Part shown: one piece after another, positions 32,183-40,806 of the stretch
Layout of the letters: each line of letters opens with the position of its first letter
How positions within the stretch are numbered: the first letter of the stretch is position 1
DNA from: UBA3910 sp002391465
GTDB lineage: Bacteria > Bacillota > Limnochordia > Darwinibacteriales > Darwinibacteriaceae
Assembly (NCBI GenBank): GCA_030054835.1
Contig: JASGVS010000006.1
Coordinates: 20,397-84,396 of the forward strand
DNA length: 64,000 nucleotides
Direction: 5' to 3'
Program-made: the position numbers and the translations under genes
The notes under the pieces: model-generated
Databases searched by the model: none
What the model was told of the DNA's origin: nothing
Seen by the model: only the letters and a program-made list of their open reading frames with translations

Positions 32183-33826
32183 CTAGAATTTGATACTCTT
32201 AAGGCCAAAGCGCCATTTCGCTTCATCTGCTCCCGTAATTTCCACTCCCAGAGAGATATCGCTGGGATACAGACCAAAGAGCCTTACTTCACCGCCAAAC
32301 CCCAAGCGAAGGGTGGGCTTGATGCTGAGCTCACTTAATGGCGACTCCAGCGTTAGGCCCGTAACCAGATAGGGCCTGGTCATGACCATACCGATGGGGA
32401 AATACTGCTCGCCCCAGGGGAATATTTGAATTTGGGGAGCGAAGGCCAGGAGCAGCTTTTCAACCGCGGGCACTTCTTCTCCGTTCGATCGCAAGCCGGT
32501 CAGGCGTACTGCTAAACTTCCTACCGTGCGGGGCAAGTTGACCAGCGAACTTCTGCTGGCGGAAAATTGCCAGGCCTTGGGACCTTGGGAGACGTAGGTG
32601 GCGCTTAACTCCAGCTTCTTAGTTTTAGGCCCAGCCACATTGACGCCAAAGGTAGGTTTATCCCGGTTTGGGCTCTTGCGGACATATACTTCCAACTCGC
32701 CGATTGTGGGTTTGCCCCAGTCCACGAAGATTTCGTGTCCACCTTCGTCGTTGTTATAACCATAGCGATAACCTGCGCCGGCCCAGCCCAAAAACCCGTT
32801 GGTCAGTTTAAAGCCGATTTTCGGAAAGCTGTAATCATTGTCAAACTGGGCTTCGGGCAGCAACCTGAACCGACCGGGCAGATTGGCTGCACTTTTTTCC
32901 GCTTCCCGCACAATTTGATTCAGTTCGGCTGTATCTAAGCCGGGCTGTTGGTAGGGGATAAACTCAAAGTCCGGATCCTTTTCCAAAATAAAGGCTTTGA
33001 TTTCATCGATGTAAGCCAAACCTGCCTTGTAGCCTTGGGCGATGAAATAATCTGCCCTGAGGTAGTCGTAGGAAGAATCGAGCTTCACATCGGGTTCGAT
33101 CATAATGTCCGCCGCGGCGGCGTTCATGGCTGAATAACCCTCCAACAGGGCGCTGAGGGAGAGACGGAGGTTATCCATGATGCTGGCGTAGTTGGGATCT
33201 TCTTCTTCCTGGGTAATGGAAACAGCAATAATCACATCTGCATTGAGATCGGCCGCCACATTAGCGGGAACCTTGTTTTTCAGCCCGCCGTCCACATAGT
33301 ATTTCCCGTCTATCTCCACCGGGGGAAACATACCGGGAATGGACATGCTCGCCAAGATGCCCGTGCTTACCTTACCCTCGTGCAGAGCCAACTCTTCTCC
33401 GGTGGACAACTCCACAATTACGGAGTAAAAGGGAATGGGCAGCTGGGAATACTCCTTACCCTCTAGGAGGATATTGAGAAAATGGAGAAGGCCGGTTGTA
33501 TCAACCACGCCGCCCCTAAAGGGGACAGGTATATCCAACAACGAAGCGGTGTCAAGGGCAGTGACAATGTAGGTTAAATTGTCTGCCGAATAGCCCGCTG
33601 CGTATAACCCGGCAATGATGCTGCCCATGCTGGTACCCACCACCATGTCAATGGGGATCCCGTGTTCCTCCAAAACTCGGATAAGGCCAATATGGCTGAA
33701 ACCCCTGGCAGAACCGCCCCCCAAAACCAAGGCGATAGTTGGCCTATCCTGGGCCGCGGCGGTGGCCGTTATACTCAATAACAACAAAAAAATAAGGATT
33801 GTACGCCAAATCCCCAATGTCTTCAT
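32183..33826 (-). CDS. Patatin-like phospholipase with C-terminal barrel-like region
   Basis: The 547-residue protein has a signal peptide (to AAAQ, ~26) and a patatin domain (~30-235): oxyanion loop LGGGSARGFSHIG, nucleophile Ser in VGTSMGSIIAGL, catalytic Asp in YVDGGLKNKVPA. After a spacer, residues ~340-547 alternate as beta strands (GWAGAGYRYGYNN, LELSATYVSQGP, SLAVRLTGL, FGLKSIKF) and end in Phe, like an outer-membrane barrel. The layout recalls type Vd autotransporters (PlpD) and RssA/patatin-BamA fusions. It probably hydrolyses phospholipids at the outer membrane. It converges on the lipid-export operon. Confidence 0.88.
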   Translation of the reverse strand: MKTLGIWRTILIFLLLLSITATAAAQDRPTIALVLGGGSARGFSHIGLIRVLEEHGIPIDMVVGTSMGSIIAGLYAAGYSADNLTYIVTALDTASLLDIPVPFRGGVVDTTGLLHFLNILLEGKEYSQLPIPFYSVIVELSTGEELALHEGKVSTGILASMSIPGMFPPVEIDGKYYVDGGLKNKVPANVAADLNADVIIAVSITQEEEDPNYASIMDNLRLSLSALLEGYSAMNAAAADIMIEPDVKLDSSYDYLRADYFIAQGYKAGLAYIDEIKAFILEKDPDFEFIPYQQPGLDTAELNQIVREAEKSAANLPGRFRLLPEAQFDNDYSFPKIGFKLTNGFLGWAGAGYRYGYNNDEGGHEIFVDWGKPTIGELEVYVRKSPNRDKPTFGVNVAGPKTKKLELSATYVSQGPKAWQFSASRSSLVNLPRTVGSLAVRLTGLRSNGEEVPAVEKLLLAFAPQIQIFPWGEQYFPIGMVMTRPYLVTGLTLESPLSELSIKPTLRLGFGGEVRLFGLYPSDISLGVEITGADEAKWRFGLKSIKF

Positions 33827-34008
33827 AACCCGTCCCCCTCAACAGTAAACTGGTTAGTAGTAGTGCGGTGATTTTCTATCAATACCATAAGAATTCCAGC
33901 CAGAGCCAACAGAATCCTGCCGCCAAAAAAAGGCGAAATGGGAAATTCTATAAAGGAAGTTGCTGGAAAAGGGCGAAATATTCAAGAGACAGTTTTTGGG
34001 GGGATCAT

Positions 34009-35526
34009 GTGAATATACTACTGCAGAAACTCAAAGAAGTATCCCTATCAGTGCTGGGCGTCACCGCAGTCGTGCTGCTCCTGCACTTCACCATAGTGCC
34101 GGTGGAGAAGGTTGCCATGTGGCGTTTTGTGCTGGGGGCGTTCTCTGTCACCATTGGACTGGCCATATTTCTTTTCGGTGCCCAACTTGGTATCACCCCC
34201 CTAGGGAATCTGCTGGGGGAGGCCGTGGCCAAGAGCAACCGTATGTGGATTGTGGGTACGGTAGGGTTTATTACCGGCTTTTTGATTACGGTGGCTGAAC
34301 CGGACCTGCAGATTTTGGCCCAACAAGTTAATATTGCGTCCGGCGGCATTGTACCGGGAATCTTAGTCCTAATTGTGGTTTCACTCGGGGTAGGGATTAT
34401 GGTAAGTATCGGCCTGGCGCGGATCTTGATCGAGTTCCCCCTCAACCGCCTTTTTTCACTGTTCTATTTCCTTGTATTCCTCTTGGCTCTAAAAACGTCC
34501 CCCGAGTTTCTGGCCATCTCGGTTGATGCCTCCGGGGCAACAACTGGTGCCATGACCACCCCATTCCTTCTGGCCCTTGGCTACGGTGTTGCGCAGCTGA
34601 AGGGAGGAGCCAAAGCCGAAGAAGATAGTTTCGGCCTGGTTGGTTTAGCCTCGGTGGGTCCAATCTTTGCCATTATGATTACCAGCATAATAAAAAGGCT
34701 GGGGGGAATTGAGGGTACACTCGAGCCGCCAATAGCTGCTGTGGGGGTGTTTGGCCCCTACTTCCGGGCTCTGCCCGTCTTTTTCCGAGATTCGGTTCTT
34801 ACGATCCTACCTCTCGGTGTCCTCTTTCTCGTTTTCGACAAACTGAAGTTCAAACTGCACAAGCGGACCCGAAATTCTATCCTGAAGGGGCTCTTTTATA
34901 CCCTGATCGGCTTAACCCTGTTCTTGGTGGGTGTGAACGCGGGCTTCATGGATGTGGGCAGAACAATGGGTGTGGGTATAGCTGAGTTCCACCCCATGCT
35001 CCTGCCAGTTGTGGGTTTTCTCTTGGGTATGGTAGTGGTGCTGGCCGAACCTGCTGTATATGTTCTCACGGAACAGATCGAGGATGTAACGGCGGGACAT
35101 ATTAAGCGTAGGGTGATTATGGTGGTCCTGTCCATAGGCATCGCCTGTGCAGTTTCCCTTTCCATGATCCGCATTCTAAGCAGCAAACTTGAGCTTTGGC
35201 ACCTTCTGCTGCCTGGCTTTGCCCTGGCCGCAGTCCTTTCTTACCGAGTACCGCCCATTTTTGTAGGTATCGCTTATGACTCGGGCGGTGTTGCCTCGGG
35301 CCCCATGACCGCCACCTTTGTCTTGGCGTTCGCCCAAGGTGCTGCCCATGTTATTCCAGGGGCCGATGTGATGAGTGAAGGTTTTGGGGTGATCGCCATG
35401 GTAGCCATGGTGCCCTTGGTTGCCCTGCAGATCTTAGGCGTCGTCTTCAGGCGTAAAGAAGAGAAACAGCAGGCTTTACTGATGGAGGAAGCACTGGTCC
35501 AAGAGAACCCTGAAGGAGTTGAGTGA
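34009..35526 (+). CDS. DUF1538 integral membrane protein, two DUF1538 halves
   Basis: The 505-residue protein is an internal duplication of DUF1538. Each half has about six helices; the first holds GITPLGNLLGEAVAKSNRMW and TVAEPDLQILAQQVN with DASGATTGAMTTPFLLALG, the second holds LVGVNAGFMDVGRTMG, LAEPAVYVLTEQI and YDSGGVASGPMTATFVLAFA. The repeated AEPDL/AEPAV and SGxxxGxMT motifs suggest a symmetric transporter. The substrate is unknown. I chose GTG 34009 behind GGGGGG; the longer frame from 33868 adds a polar, unlikely N-terminus. The next gene encodes a P-II-like protein 1 nt away. Confidence 0.88.
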   Translation: MNILLQKLKEVSLSVLGVTAVVLLLHFTIVPVEKVAMWRFVLGAFSVTIGLAIFLFGAQLGITPLGNLLGEAVAKSNRMWIVGTVGFITGFLITVAEPDLQILAQQVNIASGGIVPGILVLIVVSLGVGIMVSIGLARILIEFPLNRLFSLFYFLVFLLALKTSPEFLAISVDASGATTGAMTTPFLLALGYGVAQLKGGAKAEEDSFGLVGLASVGPIFAIMITSIIKRLGGIEGTLEPPIAAVGVFGPYFRALPVFFRDSVLTILPLGVLFLVFDKLKFKLHKRTRNSILKGLFYTLIGLTLFLVGVNAGFMDVGRTMGVGIAEFHPMLLPVVGFLLGMVVVLAEPAVYVLTEQIEDVTAGHIKRRVIMVVLSIGIACAVSLSMIRILSSKLELWHLLLPGFALAAVLSYRVPPIFVGIAYDSGGVASGPMTATFVLAFAQGAAHVIPGADVMSEGFGVIAMVAMVPLVALQILGVVFRRKEEKQQALLMEEALVQENPEGVE

Positions 35527-35527
35527 G

Positions 35528-36178
35528 TTGGTTGTAGTATGCTGTATCCTTGATTTTGGCCAGGGTACCGATGCATTGAAGGCGGCAAAAAAGGCGGGAG
35601 CACTGGGCCAAACGATTTTCTTGGGCAGGGGGACAGTGGCCAATCGCCTGCTCCAATTTCTCGGTGCCCATGAAGTGCGAAAGGAAATTTTAGTGGCGGT
35701 GGCTGCCACTGAGGCGGCGGAGGAAAACCTATACGGCAGGCTGGATGAAAAATTCAACCTGCATAAACCGCGAACCGGAATCGCCTTTTCAATACCCCTG
35801 AAACAGCTCAGGGCGGCACAGGCGAGGCAGACACAAGGGGAGGAAAGTCCGAAAGGCGTGAATAAGATGGGTTACGAAGCGATTTTCGTTATTGTGGACA
35901 AGGGCAAGGCTGTGGACGTGTTAGAAGCGGCCGAGTCTGCGGGTTCTACCGGCGGCACAGTTATCCACGGCCGGGGTTCGGGCACGGAGGAAAAGGCCAA
36001 GCTTTTTAATATTGCCATCGAGCCCGAAAAGGACATTGTGCTTATCCTGACCAAACAGGAAATGACAGAGGCCATTACAGACGCCATTGATAAGCAGCTG
36101 CGGCTCTCTGAGCCGGGTGCAGGCATCATCTTTGTCCTCGGCGTTTCTAGGACACTTGGGTTATACGAAGGGGAATAG
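35528..36178 (+). CDS. Double P-II-like signalling protein
   Basis: The 216-residue protein contains two tandem P-II/GlnB-type domains: residues ~1-95 (LVVVCCILDFGQGTDALKAAKKAGALGQTIFLGRGT, RKEILVAVAATEAAEE) and ~115-216 (YEAIFVIVDKGKAVDVLEAAESAGSTGGTVIHGRGS, KDIVLILTKQEMTEAITDAI). Both lack a long T-loop. It probably gates the DUF1538 transporter upstream, as P-II proteins do with AmtB; the ligand is unknown. Start TTG 35528 is 9 nt from AGGAG; TTG 35519 would be too close. Confidence 0.82.
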   Translation: MVVVCCILDFGQGTDALKAAKKAGALGQTIFLGRGTVANRLLQFLGAHEVRKEILVAVAATEAAEENLYGRLDEKFNLHKPRTGIAFSIPLKQLRAAQARQTQGEESPKGVNKMGYEAIFVIVDKGKAVDVLEAAESAGSTGGTVIHGRGSGTEEKAKLFNIAIEPEKDIVLILTKQEMTEAITDAIDKQLRLSEPGAGIIFVLGVSRTLGLYEGE

Positions 36179-36182
36179 GGAG

Positions 36183-36211
36183 AAAAAAAGTGCCGGATTT
36201 GTCCGGCACTT
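36183..36211 (-). terminator. Terminator between double P-II and MalY-like genes
   Basis: AAGTGCCGGA-TTTG-TCCGGCACTT hairpin. On the minus strand it is followed by a run of seven T; on the plus strand only by TATACC. Confidence 0.85.
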
Positions 36212-36217
36212 ATACCT

Positions 36218-37384
36218 TTACTTTAGAGCCTTGGCTAAACGGGTCAGGGCTTCTTTTATTATGGACCGGGGACAGCCGATGTTCATGCGCTGGTAACCCC
36301 GTCCCGACTCGCCGAAGGCGAGTCCATCGTTAAACACAATTCCCGCTTCATCGATAAAGAACTGATTCAGTTCTTCCGCGGGCAGACCTAGGCCTCGACA
36401 GTCGAGCCAGAGGACATAGGTACCCTCAGACCTAACTACCTTGATTTTGTCTGTAATCCTAGGCAGTTCTTGACAGACGTACTCCACATTATCCGTAAGG
36501 TAGTCTAGGAGTTGATCGAGCCAGTCTGCGCCGCAGCGGTAGGCAGCATCGCTGGCCACCATACCGAAAAGGTTGATATGGGTGAGGTTGAGCCGCTGCA
36601 GCTGGCCGCAGAATTTCTCCCGCAGCTCTGCGTTTGGGATAATGATGTTGGAAATATAAAGTCCAGCAATGTTAAAGGTTTTGCTCGGAGCCATAAAGGT
36701 CAGGGTGCGCTGGGACATTTCCTCGGAAATGGATGCAACCGGGCGATGGCGGAAACCGGGTAAAACCAAGTCGGCCCAGATCTCATCGGACAACACAGTC
36801 ACATCGTATTTCACCACCAAATCCTGCAGCTGCTTGAGTTCTCCTTCGTCCCATACCCTACCTACCGGGTTGTGGGGACTGCAGAGCATGAGCACTTTCG
36901 CACCTGCCTGGAAGTGCTTCTCCAAATCCTCAAAGTCCATGGTGAACCTGCCGTCCTTAAATATGAGGGGGTTTTCCACCTTTTCGCGGTCGTTGATTGT
37001 GATCACCCTGGCAAAGGGTGGATAGACAGGGGGCTGGATTACGATCTTATCGCCCGGTTCGGTTAGGGACCAGATGGCAAGGGCCAGGCCCGGTACAACA
37101 CCTGGGCTGTGGGTGAGCCATTCCGGTTCAATCTCCCACCCATGCCGCTCCCGCAGCCATTTACGGATTACATCTACGTAATCCTTTGGCCTGCAGACGT
37201 AGCCGTAGATCCCATGGGCGGCTCGCTTTGTCACCGCTTCCACCACTTCTTGGGGCGGACGGAAGTCCATGTCCGCGATCCACATGGGGATCAGGTTTTC
37301 CTCCCCAAACATCTCCAGCACCCCATCCCATTTTTGGGACTGGGTGTTACGCCGATCGATAAACTGATCGAATTGACACCCCAC
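36218..37384 (-). CDS. PLP-dependent C-S lyase/aminotransferase, MalY/PatB type
   Basis: The 388-residue fold-type I enzyme has the MalY/PatB opening KWDGVLEMFGEENLIPMWIADMDFRPPQEV, YGYVCRPKDY, LCSPHNPVGRVW, SDEIWADL and the PLP lysine in FMAPSKTFNIAGL. Such enzymes cleave cystathionine or cysteine (C-S beta-lyase). GGGAGG is spaced 9 nt from GTG 37384, and the gap to the upstream malic-enzyme stop is only 4 nt, so the two form an operon. Confidence 0.9.
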   Translation of the reverse strand: MGCQFDQFIDRRNTQSQKWDGVLEMFGEENLIPMWIADMDFRPPQEVVEAVTKRAAHGIYGYVCRPKDYVDVIRKWLRERHGWEIEPEWLTHSPGVVPGLALAIWSLTEPGDKIVIQPPVYPPFARVITINDREKVENPLIFKDGRFTMDFEDLEKHFQAGAKVLMLCSPHNPVGRVWDEGELKQLQDLVVKYDVTVLSDEIWADLVLPGFRHRPVASISEEMSQRTLTFMAPSKTFNIAGLYISNIIIPNAELREKFCGQLQRLNLTHINLFGMVASDAAYRCGADWLDQLLDYLTDNVEYVCQELPRITDKIKVVRSEGTYVLWLDCRGLGLPAEELNQFFIDEAGIVFNDGLAFGESGRGYQRMNIGCPRSIIKEALTRLAKALK

Positions 37385-37388
37385 CGTT

Positions 37389-38555
37389 TTATACCTCCCT
37401 AGCTACTCCCGTTTTGCGCGCCGTGTCTGCTACAGCCTTGGCCACCGTTTCAGCTACACGGGGATCGAAGGGCGAAGGGATAATGTAATCTGCCCTCGGC
37501 TCCTCCACCAGGCTGGCAATTGCGTAGGCCGCGGCAATTTTCATTTCGGTGTTAATATCACTGGCATGTACGTCTAAGGCGCCCCGGAAAATACCAGGGA
37601 AGCCCAGCACATTATTGATTTGGTTGGGATAATCAGAACGTCCGGTGGCAACTACAGCAGCTCCCGCCTCAAGGGCCAATTCAGGTGCGATTTCCGGTTC
37701 GGGGTTGGCCAGAGCCATAATAATCGGTTTGTCATTCATGGCCTGTACCATTTCGGCTGAAACGATATTGGCTCCCGATACCCCAATGAATACGTCTGCC
37801 CCGGTTAGAGCTTCCGCTAGGTTTTGCTCAATTCCAGCGGGGTTAGTAAGCTGTGCAACCTTTTCCTGAATGTTGTTGTTGGTTAAGCTGCCGGGAATGA
37901 GACGGCCCTGTCTACCGCAGGCCCGGATGTTTGTATAACCATCCTCAAGGAGTAGATAGACAATGGCAGCGCCCGCTGCACCAATACCGTTTACCACAAT
38001 GACGCAGTCCTTATCCTTTTCCACAACCTTGAGCGCATTGATCAAACCGGCCAGCGTCACAACGGCTGTACCGTGCTGATCGTCGTGGAAGATGAACATA
38101 TCCGTTTCTGCCTTCAGGCGTTCTTCAATTTCAAAGCAGCGGGGGGAGGAGATGTCCTCCAGATTGACGCCGGCAAAGGTGGGCTCCAGTTGCTTGACAA
38201 ACTGGACAATCTCGTTCACATCTTGGGTGTTAATGCAAAGGGGTACGGCGTCTACGTTGGCAAACTCCTTAAACAATACCGCTTTACCCTCCATAACGGG
38301 CAGTGCAGCAGCGGCTCCGATGTTACCCAAGCCCAAAACCGCCGAACCATCTGACACAATCGCAATCGTATTACTCTTCCAAGTATAATTCCAAACGTTG
38401 TCAGGGTTACTGGCAATTTCTCGGCAGGGTTCGGCCACGCCAGGCGAATAGGCTACACTGAGATCGTCCACGTTCTTAACAGGCGCTTTACTAAAGATGC
38501 CCACTTTACCCCGCCACTGCTTGTGCTGCTCCAGAGCCTTTTCATATACGTTCAT
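37389..38555 (-). CDS. NAD(P)-dependent malic enzyme (oxaloacetate-decarboxylating)
   Basis: The 388-residue protein has the short bacterial malic-enzyme form: VAYSPGVAEPCREI, GLGNIGAAAALPVMEGKAVLFKEFANVDAVPLCI, NLEDISSPRCFEIEERL, IFHDDQHGTAVVTLAGL (metal Asp pair) and the Rossmann motif VNGIGAAGAAIVYLLL. It makes pyruvate and CO2 from malate. No phosphotransacetylase-like domain is fused. GGAGGAG precedes ATG 38555. Confidence 0.93.
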   Translation of the reverse strand: MNVYEKALEQHKQWRGKVGIFSKAPVKNVDDLSVAYSPGVAEPCREIASNPDNVWNYTWKSNTIAIVSDGSAVLGLGNIGAAAALPVMEGKAVLFKEFANVDAVPLCINTQDVNEIVQFVKQLEPTFAGVNLEDISSPRCFEIEERLKAETDMFIFHDDQHGTAVVTLAGLINALKVVEKDKDCVIVVNGIGAAGAAIVYLLLEDGYTNIRACGRQGRLIPGSLTNNNIQEKVAQLTNPAGIEQNLAEALTGADVFIGVSGANIVSAEMVQAMNDKPIIMALANPEPEIAPELALEAGAAVVATGRSDYPNQINNVLGFPGIFRGALDVHASDINTEMKIAAAYAIASLVEEPRADYIIPSPFDPRVAETVAKAVADTARKTGVAREV

Positions 38556-38638
38556 CCAAACTCCTCCTATTGTGAAAATGGTAATAATGCTGATAAAATC
38601 GTGGATGGACGGAACTGCCCTCCACTACTGACTTCAAC

Positions 38639-38684
38639 AATAGGGGGAGTTCTCCTATTTAAATTAATGTGTTGTTTTGGTCAA
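38639..38684 (-). promoter_or_regulatory. Candidate promoter and inverted repeat upstream of malic enzyme
   Basis: Minus strand TTGACC (38679-38684), 17-bp spacer, TAAATA (38656-38661); the inverted repeat AATAGG/CCTATT (38639-38659) overlaps the -10 and could be an operator. The -10 match is weak. Confidence 0.35.
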
Positions 38685-38709
38685 GTTATTGCTAAATGAC
38701 GAGCCCAGG

Positions 38710-39966
38710 TCACACCTCCCGGGAAGCTGTTTCCCCGTGCTCGGGCAAACCGTTCAGTCGACCAGTTAAGCCGGTACAGATCAGGTGACCGAGGAAATCA
38801 CCTGCCTCCTCCAGTTCTTCCGGCTGGGGCCATTTTTTCCCGTAGAGGATTTGATCCCGCAGCCTCTTTGCCAGTGCCAGTTCTCCGCTCACCCTACCGT
38901 TAGGGGCGGCTTCGGTGAAAACCGGTTCGAGCATTTCCTCTGCCTGAATCCAGCGCTGCATGAACCAATCCACCTTACCGTTTTTCCCAAAGAAAGAGCG
39001 CGTTTCATCCGGGGAGCCGAAGGGATCAACCCGGGCTACCTTGATTCGTGCTTCGTTGTAGAGCTTGTAATAAGCGGGATTGGCAAGGAGGATCTGGTCC
39101 GTGATCTGCTGGGTGAGGGGCGGAGAGCTGTCATCAAAACTGCACCTAGCCAAAACGGGCTCCAAGTGAGGCACCGCGTGCAGATTGGCGTCGTGGAGAA
39201 ATTGAAAGAGAATATCGGTGCGGCCAATACCCGGCTTGAGTTTGGCCTCGGGGCAGGTCATGCGTACATAATCGTAAAGGAAAGATGCCAACTCGTAATG
39301 ATTGGCAAAGGGCTGAAGTTCCAGGTTGATGCGTTTTTTGACTGCCTCCTGCAGCCGCTGCAGGGCAACTTCGCCTGCGTGCATCAGACCATTCAGCTCG
39401 TCTAAAATGGCGTATTCTTCCTGCGATAATCTACCCGAAGTGGATTTGTAAACTAAGTCATGTTCCACTTCGGCCCAGGCATGCATCAGGACCGAGCCTA
39501 CCTGCAGCTCCACGCACTGTTTAGGAATCCCGACGTCAAGCTCGGGGCAGCATCCCTTGACCCGCAGGCGGTAATGGCGGGCTGCGTAGCCGGAAAAGCG
39601 CTGGGAATATTTGATTCGGGGCGTCTGTTCTTCGGGAAATTCTTTTGTGCGCTCCACCACAAAATGCTTGTGGATCATGGCATCCACTTCTTCTTGATCA
39701 CCGGGGAAGAAGAGGGCGATGCGCACACCAGCTAAGTCAACTATGTCCTCGTAAATGTCGGCGATGGTGCGGTACTCCCTGTCCTTGGCACGGCTGCGGG
39801 CTTTGCTTTCTAAGCTATCAGGCCTTTTGGCCCGGTAGGTGACTAAAGCCCGGATACCCCGCCGCTTCAGCTCCCGCTCGCATTGGTTGGCACAGATCTG
39901 GGCCAACTTCTCGTAAAGGTCCACTCGCCGTTTGTAATCCTCGATAAACTCGTTGATTATCGTCAT
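38710..39966 (-). CDS. RelA/SpoT-domain protein, long stand-alone form
   Basis: The 418-residue protein has a RelA/SpoT synthetase-like domain in residues ~25-190: YRAKRPDSLESKARSRAKD, DIYEDIVDLAGVRIALFFPGD, SGYAARHYRLRVKG, and CVELQVGSVLMHAWAEVEHDLVYK, matching the synthetase signature (Glu and the W-x-x-x-E-H-x-x-x-Y-K block). No HD hydrolase, TGS or ACT domain is present. The remaining ~220 residues are helical and unassigned, longer than in small alarmone synthetases (~210 aa total). It may make (p)ppGpp or be a toxic relative acting on another nucleotide or RNA. AAGGAGAG precedes ATG 39966. Confidence 0.8.
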   Translation of the reverse strand: MTIINEFIEDYKRRVDLYEKLAQICANQCERELKRRGIRALVTYRAKRPDSLESKARSRAKDREYRTIADIYEDIVDLAGVRIALFFPGDQEEVDAMIHKHFVVERTKEFPEEQTPRIKYSQRFSGYAARHYRLRVKGCCPELDVGIPKQCVELQVGSVLMHAWAEVEHDLVYKSTSGRLSQEEYAILDELNGLMHAGEVALQRLQEAVKKRINLELQPFANHYELASFLYDYVRMTCPEAKLKPGIGRTDILFQFLHDANLHAVPHLEPVLARCSFDDSSPPLTQQITDQILLANPAYYKLYNEARIKVARVDPFGSPDETRSFFGKNGKVDWFMQRWIQAEEMLEPVFTEAAPNGRVSGELALAKRLRDQILYGKKWPQPEELEEAGDFLGHLICTGLTGRLNGLPEHGETASREV

Positions 39967-40191
39967 GGGACTCTCCTTACTGTTCGAATTTGCCCTGCCA
40001 TATAAAGGGATTCGCAGGCAGGGAAGAACAATTAGGGGGCGATTCCATATTCAGCATATGCAGTTTGTTTCCACAAGGGAGAAGGTTGCAGGTGAAGAGG
40101 GAATACGTCTTAAACTTCTGCAAAGGGGGAGGGGGTTCCTCCCTTTTGTTAAGAAGAAACCTGCTTTTGTTTTTATTATATCAAAGAAATG

Positions 40192-40656
40192 TTAAAAGCG
40201 GGAGTGCCACGGCTTGGCTGCCCAGGCGGCCAGGGCAAACCAAAGCAAGTAGGAGATGAGCATGGGGAGGGGGTAGAACCAATCAACGTGACGGAACACC
40301 TCAATACTACTGACAACCTGGCTGAATCCGGTAGCCAGTACAGCCCAGGCAAAGTAATAGGCGTAGCTCAAATAGCGGCTGGTCTGGGGCCAAAAATAGA
40401 GGTAGATCATGATGATCAAAATCCAGGCTGCACCGGAAAGAAAGCGATGTCCGCCGCTCTGCCAGACTGCCACATCTTGGAAACTGACGATTTCAGTGGC
40501 AAAATGGAAAAGGACAACATAAACTGCTTCTCCCAGTCCACCCAGGACAACGCCGTAGGGAAAGAGGGGACGGAGAGAGCGCCTTGGTATCGTCAGGAAA
40601 ACAAAACCGGCCAACAAGAGGACAAAGGCGGGGTAAAAGAGATCGGCAATAGTCAA
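40192..40656 (-). CDS. Five-helix membrane protein of unknown function
   Basis: The 154-residue protein has about five membrane helices (FYPAFVLLLAGFVFLTIP; LFPYGVVLGGLGEAVYVVLF; AAWILIIMIYLYFWP; YAYYFAWAVLATGFSQVV; PLPMLISYLLWFALAAWAA). Size and spacing resemble small membrane proteins of sporeformers annotated CBO0543 family, but I am not sure. The start is TTG at 40656 behind GGGAGGTG. No operon partner. Confidence 0.6.
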   Translation of the reverse strand: MTIADLFYPAFVLLLAGFVFLTIPRRSLRPLFPYGVVLGGLGEAVYVVLFHFATEIVSFQDVAVWQSGGHRFLSGAAWILIIMIYLYFWPQTSRYLSYAYYFAWAVLATGFSQVVSSIEVFRHVDWFYPLPMLISYLLWFALAAWAAKPWHSRF

Positions 40657-40731
40657 GCTGGGTTCACCTCCCGTTAAAACCGGTTATAGCATACCAAAAG
40701 GTAACACCTTTTATTCCCCATCATCTGCTTG

Positions 40732-40740
40732 TGGTATACT
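40732..40740 (+). promoter_or_regulatory. Extended -10 promoter for NUDIX gene
   Basis: TGGTATACT (extended -10, TATACT at 40735-40740) without a clear -35, 66 bp before the ATG. Confidence 0.4.
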
Positions 40741-40806
40741 GAAAATACACTGGAGAGAAAAAGGAGTCTTCTTTTGTGCTCAGAATTAGATTACAGAGGT
40801 GATGTT

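Noticed and set aside
33868..34008. 47-residue N-terminal extension of the DUF1538 protein
   Set aside because: It is polar and basic, unlike the family, and GTG 34009 has a strong ribosome site directly upstream.
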